From: Haematococcus lacustris
Taxonomy: Eukaryota; Chlorophyta; Chlorophyceae; Chlamydomonadales; Haematococcaceae
Length of the DNA: 64,000 nt
NCBI GenBank assembly: GCA_030144725.1
Contig: JASKMD010000014.1
Coordinates: 1,124,350-1,188,349 of the forward strand
Direction of reading: 5' to 3'
Position numbers and translations under genes: made by a program
The notes under the pieces: model-generated
What the model saw: the letters and a program-made list of their open reading frames with translations, nothing else
The model's database searches: none
What the model was told of the DNA's origin: nothing
Part shown: one piece after another, positions 56,752 through 64,000 of the stretch
How the letters are laid out: the number at the start of each line of letters is the position of its first letter
Numbering within the stretch: position 1 is the stretch's first letter

Positions 56752-59700
56752 ATGGTGACGACGGCCACGGAGAGCGGCCAGCTTCCAACAGCTTCGGCGC
56801 CCACCAAGCCGCAGAAGCCGCTGAATGAGTTGTTTTGCTCTCTGCCCACGAGTGAGCTCGTCGCATACACCAGCGTACCATCACATTCATTACCATGCCC
56901 GTCAAGCCCAATTGATTCATTCTGGTGCACGCATTAGGACCACCACCCACCAATGTGTTATGCATATGGGGCTGCTAGGGTGCTGCTCCTAGTGCTTTGC
57001 ATTCAATTCCTGGTTATCTGCCTCTGAGTCTTTGCAGCCATCTTCGAGGTCATGAGCAAGCTTGCAGTAGAGCACAACAGCGTCAACCTTGGCCAGGGCT
57101 TTCCCGATGAGGAGGGTCCAGCGTCCATGAAGCAGATTGCCAGCTCTGCCATGGACGACTTTCACAACCAGGTGTGCCAAACATGCATGCTTTGCTTCTG
57201 GCACCATCTAAGGCTCACAGTCACCAACAACGCCCACCAGGCAAAGCAGCACCACTGCCAGCAGTGGCAGCGATACTGCCAGCTCAGTCAGTCCTACATG
57301 GCTGACATGCATTAGTTCCGCGCCTACCTGAACCGCCACCAGCGCCAGCGCCAGCTCCAGCAATGCTGGGTCTCATCAACCCAGCTCATCAACCCAACAG
57401 GGTCTCATCAACCCAGCTGCCCAACTCCAGCAACTCCGTGGCCAGCAGCCAGACACTACCACTGCCCCAACTATATCAGCCCCCAGGAGCTGTGTGCACA
57501 GCTTGGTTGTTAGACAGCTGACGCCTGACCACCCCACCCCACCCCACCCCACCCCACCCCACCCCACCCCACCCCACCCCACCCCACCCCACCCCACCCC
57601 ACCCCACCCCACCCCACCCCACCCCACCCCACCCCACCCCACCCCACCCCACCCCACCCCACCCCACCCCACCCCACCCCACCCCACCCCACCCCACCCC
57701 ACCCCACCCCACCCCACCCCACCCCACCCCACCCCACCCCACCCCACCCCACCCCACCCCACCCCACCCCACCCCACCCCACCCCACCCCACCCCACCCC
57801 ACCCCACCCCACCCCACCCCACCCCACCCACCCCACCCCACCCCACCCCACCCCACCCCACCCCACCCCACCGCACCCCACCCACTCCGCAGTACCCCTC
57901 CTTGCTGGGTGTCCCAGAGCTGCGACAGGCGGTGGCACGGCACAGTGCAGCCCAGCAGGGCATCCCTTGTGACTGGGCCACAGAGACCCTGGTCACGGTG
58001 GGCGCCACGGAGGCCATAGCAGCTGCAATGCTGGGTCTCATCAACCCAGGGGACGAGGTCAGTGGGCCTGCTGCAAGGAAAGCCATCACTGAGCCACCAC
58101 TTGAACCTGTGCAGAATCAGTGTGGCTTGGGAGCAGCTAGTGGCCATCAGCAGCGTTGCACTTCACAAGTGCATGAGAATGCCTGCACTTCTGCACACTT
58201 ATAAAGAGTGTGAGTGTGACGAGTTGCTAGCGCAGATCTGTAGGCACGCCCGCAAATGCGGTGGCCTTCCTAGCACTGCCGCCTGCCACCACCCGCTGAT
58301 CGCAGTGCATCATGTTCGACCCGATGTACGACAGCTACGTCAGCATGGCGCGACGCGCGGGCGCGGTGATCCGCCCCGTGCGCCTTGCCTTGCCGGACTT
58401 CAGCGTGCCGGCAGACGAGCTGGCCGCCGCATTCGGGCCTCGCACCAAGCTCATCCTGGTGAACACCCCGCACAACCCCAGCGGCAAGGTGCGAGAGAGG
58501 AGGCAGCGGCAATCAGGTCAGGCCCAAGAGTTTCAAAGTATTGGCTGTGTTAGTGGACGAGCAGCTGATGCATATCCTGACCCACGCCATGTGCGTTGTG
58601 TGGGGGTGCTGAGCGTGGGTGCTGAGCGTTGAATGTGCCGGTCTTGCTGGCTTGTCAGAAGTATGAGGAGCTGGCTCAAGCTGGTAGCCAATGCTCTGGT
58701 GCCCACCTGGCATCAGTGTTGCCACAAGCAAGGCTGGTAATAGTCACACCATCAGGCATCTCCAGGCCCTGCTTTTCTGAGATTCATGTCCACCCAGCCT
58801 GGCCACCTCGCCAGGTGTTCACCCGGTCAGAGCTGGAGCTGATTGCGAGTCTGTGCCAGCAGCATGACGTCATCGCCCTGTGTGACGAGGTCAGTCAGGG
58901 GCTGGCAGTGGGTGTGGTCGCGCAAGGGATGCAGCCGTGACAGCCGCACAGCCAGACGGCCAGTGAGGTTCCAGAGACCCTGGTCTCCCCTGCCTTGTCC
59001 CTGGAGCCCGGCACAGCACTTGAACTGGCCAGCAATGCTGGCGGGACCTGCACCATGACACTCATCATCTCCTCCTGCCCCGCCCCCCGCTTCCAGAGCT
59101 CTCTCATACAGGACCCTCTTTAGGCAGCCATTAAGGCAGCCCTTGCTACAGCCCCAGTCCCAAACCCAGACCCAGACCCCTACAAAGTAAAACTGTATTG
59201 ACCAGCAGTTAACAGTTGGCAGGGCCTGCATCAAAGTACTCATCATCTCCTCCTGCCTCGCCCCTTGCATTTTGCCACAGCCCTCTTTAATTAGCCGCTG
59301 CCACAGCCAGGCCCCAGACCCAGACCCCTGCCAAGTCAGCCTGCCCCTCAGCTGCCCAGCCCCATGCTGCTGAGCCGCCCTGCAGGTGTACGAGCACCTG
59401 GTGTTCAACGGGGCGCAGCACCTCAGCCTACGGGCGCTGCCAGGCATGCGTGACCGGGCGATGCGCATGGGGTCAGCGGGCAAGACCTTCAGCTTCACTG
59501 CCTGGAAGGTGGGGCGCAGTAGGAGGGGCGGAGGAGTGGAAGGGCGCACAGAAAGGCACGTGGCCTCTGCCCCCATCCTAGTTTTTGGTAACACTGTTTT
59601 CTACCACCCAGTCCTTGGCTGCCTTAAGCCACAAGCCAGGGAAGGGTGGAGGTCCAAGGAGGGGTGCGGGTTCAGATGCCAGAAGGGGCCTGCGACCCAC

Positions 59701-61692
59701 TTGGTTGTTGCTGACTAGCCCCTTGCTGCCAGCTTTTGAGCCTGCCCTGACCTCGCTGCCACCTGCTCACTGCTGCCAGGTGGGCTGGGTCACGGGTCCT
59801 GCAGCTCTGATGGCGCCGATTGTGAAGGCTCACCAGTTCCTGGTCTTCACAGGTGACAAGGGCGGGACACTGCTGCAAACTGGTGATCTTTTACAGGGGC
59901 CTTCCACTTGGCCTGCATGCCCATCCCATGAATCATGCCCATCCCAGGCCCTAGGTGCTGCTGCTGGGGGTTGCCCCCACTGCAGCCAGGCCCATGTGAT
60001 CCCCATACCCCTCACTGGTTGCATGCATGCATGCATGTCTAGATGGTCGTCATGGGGGTTATGGGGGTGCCATAACCACATGATAACATGATCTAAGTGG
60101 GTCAGGCATTATGGAGCTGGCTGGCTACTTGACCAGCATGTGCAATCAGCATGGTTCCTCGCTCCGCCCTTACCCCTGCACCCTTGCCCCTGCCCTTCAG
60201 CCCCCTCTCCCTCTCGAGACTGACCTTCCACAAGAGCCTGTGTGCGGCCTCTGCCAGGTGTGCCATGCTCTATTGCCTGCAGTGCCCAGCAGCTTGCAGC
60301 GGGCAGTGGCGCACGGGCTGGACAATGAGCCAGGCTTCTACCAGTGAGTGACTTGCTCCAGACCACCCAGCTCCTGCTCCTCCTCTCAATCCTAGATCAT
60401 GGGATGGTGTGTAGACGGGCAGGTAGGGCGGTGCAGGGGCTGGGGTGTGGGCAGGAGGGGCAAGGGCCAGGGGTGTGGGCATGAGGTGCAGGGGGCTAGG
60501 TGGGCACACTAGGTAAGCACTGCACATGCTCTGCGGCCTTCCATTACTTGCTTCTCGTGCTGCCGCTGAAATTCACATCCTTCCTTTAGCTCTCCGTCTC
60601 TCCGTCTTGAAGCTCCTGTGCTGTAGGTCCAGGTCCAGTGGCTCAATGTGGCAGTGACTAGGCCAGTGCCTGGCACTCAGGTCCAGTCAAGATCAGTCTA
60701 CTGCGGCACCCCTGCCACCTGCCTGCGTGCTGCACCTACGCTTGCCACCTGGCACCTGCCTGCTTGCCTGCCTGCTGCACCTGCTCCCCCCTGCCTTCCC
60801 CTGCCTGCTGCACCTGATCCCTGCCACTGGCCCGGCTCTTGCAACCGCTTGCCACCTGCCACCTGCCTGCCTGCCTGTTGCACCTGCTCCCTCCTGCCAG
60901 TTGCCTGCTCACCTGCCGGACTCCTGCAGGGGCCTGGGCGCCTCCCTCGCAGCCAAGCGTGCCCTGTTGGAGCCCAAGCTGGAGGCCATGGGCTTGGGGG
61001 TGCTGCCAGGACACGGGGCTTACTTCCTGGTGGCTGATGTCAGGTGGGCCACCGCTGCACCGCCTCAGCACCCACACCTCCTCCACAGGCTGACGATTTC
61101 ATTGGTGCAAACCTGCACATCGTCAGCGCGAAGAAGTAGGCCAGCAGCACCGCCTCAACAGCCACACCTCCTCCACACAGGTTGACGATTGTGTTGGTGT
61201 GTCACTGCGTACACCCACACACATAACCCCTCCAGGGGCAAAATTAGGCTAGCCTGCTTGGTCCGTGCATGTGGCCCACCATGCAACGTGGCTGCAGCAA
61301 GTTCTTGAGAGAGGGGGAGGACGATGCGGCTTTCTGCAAGCGCCTCACGGTGGAGGCGGGCGTCACACTCATACCGGTCAGTGAGTGTCACACTTACACA
61401 CTGGGCCAATGGGGCACTAAATCCAACAAAAGCAGCGCGACCAGCACGGCATGCTCGGGGAAAAGCCACGGCCGGCAATGGCTATTACAACTGTTGTGCA
61501 CTGCTGTCATTATCAGCAGTGCAACAGCGACACTACTGCGTCCTCACATGATCGCGATGTGGTCGCGTGCAGATATCCGGGTTCTATGTGGGGCCAGATC
61601 CGCCGCGCCACCTAGTCCGCTTCGCGTACTGCAAAGACGACGCCAAGCTGGAGGCGGCGTGCCAGCGTTTGGGCACCTACCTGGCTGCGTAG
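56752..61692 (+). CDS. Class-I PLP aminotransferase (kynurenine/glutamine transaminase type)
   Basis: Eleven exons (56752-56851, 57038-57171, 57893-58057, 58306-58488, 58815-58889, 59386-59508, 59780-59852, 60283-60343, 60930-61043, 61298-61376, 61573-61692) join in phase to 408 residues, a normal length. Fold-type I landmarks are in order: SVNLGQGFPDEEGP, YPSLLGVPELRQAVARH, VTVGATEAIAAA, NTPHNPSGK, ALCDEVYEHLVF, then SAGKTFSFTAWKVGW with the Schiff-base Lys ~252, and LVRFAYCKDD with the substrate-carboxylate Arg ~385. The closest group is kynurenine-oxoglutarate/glutamine-phenylpyruvate transaminase-like proteins. They transfer amino groups between aromatic or sulfur amino acids and 2-oxo acids. 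The N-terminal 35 residues are Thr/Ala/Pro-rich and not clearly a transit peptide. Intron 2 is filled by a (CCCCA)n array. Confidence 0.92.
57531..57881 (+). repeat. (CCCCA)n pentanucleotide array in aminotransferase intron 2
   Basis: About 70 units with one phase slip near 57826. It ends ~10 bp before the exon 3 acceptor (ccgcag at 57887-57892), so it forms the whole 3' pyrimidine-rich part of the intron. Confidence 0.97.
59040..59340 (+). repeat. Imperfect ~180-bp duplication in aminotransferase intron 5
   Basis: Two diverged copies share ctcatcatctcctcctgcc, cagaccctaccctct-like and ccagacccagaccc segments. Confidence 0.6.
61045..61200 (+). repeat. ~75-bp duplication in aminotransferase intron 9
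   Basis: Two copies of cagcaccgcctcaacagcca / cctcctccacaggctgacga type sequence, with a third partial match. Confidence 0.65.
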
Positions 61693-62090
61693 GGTTAGGA
61701 GTGTCACAGCTAGCATTTCTCACCCTCGGCTGCGCACTGTTGTGTTAAAGCAGGCCACAGCAAGGTTTAGGGATGACACAAGGTAGCGCATGGAGATGCA
61801 ATGCGTCTGCTGCCTTGCATGTGACACAGCAAAGGCAGGGTAGGCAGTTGAGCATGGTCTGTGAGCCCGCTGCTGCTGGGTGGCATCCTGGTGTGCAGGG
61901 CGGCATCCTGGGGTGCCGGGTCAAGGTTCGGGTGGGGTCATGGCAGGCGGGCCAGGGAGGACAGTGGCTGCATTGGGTGTTGAAGCTTTGCTCTTAGTAC
62001 TGCAGCATTGCACAGAATGTCGACGCTACATAGCAGGCATGCACACAGTGCCTGATGAAGTGAACTGAGCGCGGGGGGAGCATGTTACAA
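61693..62090. other. Aminotransferase 3' flank
   Basis: No gene recognised; two short ggcatcctgg repeats at 61884-61915. Confidence 0.5.
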
Positions 62091-62095
62091 CCTTC

Positions 62096-62731
62096 ATGTG
62101 TTCTTTGTGGTGTGGATTCCGGCCGCTTACTGCGCTGCGCCGGCAGTGGCCGCATGGCACCGTATTGCCACCGCCGTGCTTACGACATACCCGCAACGTG
62201 TCGGTAGCTGCCGACATCAAGAACCGTAGCAATGCGTGTAGGAGGGCTCTGCTCTGCGTGCTGTGTGTGACTACGAGGCGAAGTCCAGCTTCCATCCAGC
62301 GGCTGGTGCGCCCAGCCAAAAGCCAGCGGCATGGTAAGCATGTGCGGGGCCTGCTGTGGTGCCATCAGGTGCTGCCCCCCCCCCCCCCCCCAACAGCCAA
62401 GGACCCCCTTGCTCAGGCCCCCCTTGCCCAGGACCCCCTTGCCCCTGCCCAGGACCCCCCTTGCCCCTGCCCCCCTTCCCCTTGCCCAGGCCCCACCTGC
62501 TGCACCTGGCCTTCCCACTTCCAACTTCCCGCGTATTGGGGAGAGCATGCAGCGCCCCCTCGAGCTGTGCAGCTGGACAGACCGGGACAGACAGTCTCTG
62601 CCCCCATTGGCAAGGAGTACCAGCAGCGCTACAAGCTGGTCAATGACTGGCTGCCCAAGGGAAGGCAGAGGTTGCACCGGGCTGCAGAGTACCGGCGGGG
62701 CATTGACAGCCGGGCCCGCAACAACCTATAG
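62096..62731 (+). pseudogene. Fanzor-like C-terminal remnant, copy F (different subgroup)
   Basis: Plus-strand pieces in two frames: RIGESMQRPLELCSWTDRDR, then after a one-base shift PIGKEYQQRYKLVNDWLPK and RLHRAAEYRRGIDSRARNN before a stop at 62729. The RIGES..RPLELC block matches copies C-E just after RuvC-III. The region 5' (RNVSVAADIKN at ~62200) could be a degraded RuvC-III with Asp replaced by Asn, but a C-rich repeat lies between. The C-terminal extension differs from copies A, B, D and E, indicating a separate subfamily. Confidence 0.55.
62376..62500 (+). repeat. C-rich run and ccccttgcccaggac repeat
   Basis: A 14-15 C homopolymer at ~62376-62391 and four to five units of cccccttgcccaggac. 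Confidence 0.8.
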
Positions 62732-62739
62732 GGCCTAAT

Positions 62740-63275
62740 AGTTTTGACAGGCTGTCAGCCGTTCAAAGCATTAAGCTGTTAGTTTTGATGGGGTGACCAG
62801 TGGTCAGGGAACGGACCGTGCCACCGGTGTGGGGTTTGTGGTCGTCAAGGGTGCAATCGAGGACGCTACAGTTGGCTTGTAGGTGAGTGAGATTGCTCAC
62901 AGTCAAACACGTTGTTCCATGTTATATGAGTTTTGTCTGACTGAGACAATTTGTGGTCATGAAGGGTGCGACCGAGCAACTTGAATGTAGCTGAGTGAGA
63001 CTAGCCACAGTCAAACATGTTGTTCCATATTTCAATGAGTTTTGTTTGACTGCTTTTAGATTGGCTGAAGATTTAACCAGCTCGTGACTCATAATGACTA
63101 ATGCATTCTTCATTACTTGTGTAGCTGTGCAACCCCTGCTGTACAAAGAACTAGGCCGCAGGGTTAAGGTAGGCTGCATGGGCGAGAAGTTATTGATTTG
63201 CTCATGATTGATTTTTCATGATGTTGGTGGTTGACCTCTGAGACTCGGGTGCATTCAGGAACTAGCGGCTTAGCT
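62740..63275. other. Spacer upstream of selenoprotein T gene
   Basis: Two diverged copies of a ~120-bp segment (tttgtggtcgtcaagggtgc at 62827; atttgtggtcatgaagggtg at 62949, each followed by gtcaaacatgttgttccat-like sequence). No exon recognised; the SelT promoter must lie here. Confidence 0.5.
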
Positions 63276-63819
63276 ATGGACAAGCGAGTTGTTTGGGGGC
63301 TTCTTCCTGTCCTTTTACTGCTGTTATCTAATGCTTTCTCCCTGTCACCCGCGGCCGCTGGCCCGTTAGATGTGGACGGTGGAAGAAGCCAGGGCCGCGT
63401 CCACGTTGCGATGTGCACCTCCTGAGGCATGGGGTGGGGTGTGTTCTGTTTGTTTGATCCTGACATGGTTTGATGGCGCACAAATTGACAAGTTTCCTTC
63501 TGTTTGATCGCAGCAACGCCTTGCGGCAAGTACAGGGTGAGCTCCTAGCATGTATGGGGGATGAGTTGTATCCTGGCAGCAAGTACAGCCAAATAGTCTC
63601 AGCACACTATCCTGGCATATGAGTGACATACAGGCTGCAAAGCGTGTATATACGGCCAATCAGCAGTACGTTTTCACTGCTAATTATGGAACTGAATCAT
63701 CTGATCGAGGTGACGTGACATGTTTTCGTCTTCCAGGGTTTGTGAGACAAGAGTTTCCTAATGTGGAGGTTCTTGCAACACCATACCCTGTGGCCTTGCC
63801 AAAGGCGCTGCTGGCAAAG
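63276..63819 (+). CDS. SELENOT: Selenoprotein T (5' part; in-frame TGA = Sec)
   Basis: Exons 63276-63433, 63514-63536 (23 nt) and 63737-63819 join in phase. The N-terminus is a signal peptide (VVWGLLPVLLLLLSNAF). Exon 1 then reads RVHVAMCTS, a TGA at 63423-63425, and GMG. Reading TGA as Sec gives Cys47-Thr-Ser-Sec50-Gly, the CxxU redox motif of SelT. The spacing from Sec to the following NALRQVQGFVRQEFPNVEV is residue-for-residue that of animal SelT (from SUG to the conserved Pro is 18 residues in both). SelT is an ER-resident thioredoxin-like oxidoreductase. The ATPYPVALPKALLAK segment is followed by a GT donor; the remaining exons and the SECIS element lie beyond the window. Read conventionally the gene would stop after 49 codons. 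Confidence 0.82.
63423..63425 (+). other. Selenocysteine TGA codon
   Basis: In-frame TGA three codons after TGC in the CxxU motif. Open frame and in-phase splicing continue downstream with conserved sequence. Confidence 0.78.
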
Positions 63820-64000
63820 GTGATTATTGTCCCTGTCACACGTAAGATGTGTCCTGCAGGCTATGGAGTTGTGAGTGGTTCCCTCTGTATTCATGGACAC
63901 CCTTGTGCTCCACATGAAGTGCAATAAGTACCCTAAAGTGGTGTTGACATATGTGTATTCGTGCATGCGTGTTGCACCCATGTTGAGGTGTGGGTTCATG

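Overview
The window looks like nuclear DNA of a chlamydomonadalean (volvocine-type) green alga. The evidence is high GC content, genes split into many 60-180 bp exons by GT-AG introns, a long Ser-Pro-rich wall-glycoprotein rod, TTAGGG-type interstitial telomeric repeats and many copies of a TnpB/Fanzor-like element. Haematococcus is my best guess at genus, from general resemblance only. Most very long open frames here are artefacts of minisatellites and were not called.

Layout. 1-19.2 kb: a pherophorin-like hydroxyproline-rich glycoprotein locus. One of its exons is split by a 4.4 kb foldback element with a 7-bp target duplication. The gene carries a ~3.9 kb Pro-rich rod of 21-bp repeats, and its 3' domain exons sit in three near-identical 2.8 kb tandem units. 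19.2-23.3 kb: intergenic DNA and a decayed Fanzor-like copy. 23.3-24.3 kb: ISCA2-type Fe-S assembly gene (+). 24.3-27.3 kb: no recognised gene. 27.3-30.1 kb: SEC14/CRAL-TRIO gene (-). 30.2-31.7 kb: second decayed Fanzor-like copy (-). 32.1-33.9 kb: (GGGGC)156, a truncated BTB gene duplicate and a fragment of a bacterial/organellar-type ribosomal protein uS11. 34.4-36.1 kb: G-rich minisatellites. 36.7-39.5 kb: the most complete Fanzor-like gene (-), still with a RuvC-III motif but frameshifted. 39.6-41.0 kb: (GGGGC)287. 41.4-50.4 kb: a seven-exon BTB-domain gene (+) whose introns hold Fanzor-like fragments and a pogo/Tc1-type element with perfect 27-bp TIRs and TA duplication. 51.8-53.5 kb: a second foldback structure. 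54.4-56.6 kb: LIFEGUARD/TMBIM gene (-), divergent from 56.8-61.7 kb: a class-I PLP aminotransferase (+). 62.1-62.7 kb: Fanzor-like C-terminal remnant. 63.3-64.0 kb: 5' part of a selenoprotein T gene (+) with an in-frame TGA in its redox motif.

The host genes do not form a pathway; they are ordinary housekeeping and signalling genes (Fe-S assembly, lipid transfer, amino-acid metabolism, stress/Ca2+ membrane protein, ER redox) embedded in mobile and satellite DNA. Every splice model was built by eye from consensus GT/AG sites, reading-frame continuity and family similarity; none is backed by transcripts. Frames close exactly in the five complete host-gene models (ISCA2, SEC14, BTB, LFG, aminotransferase), which is the main internal check.
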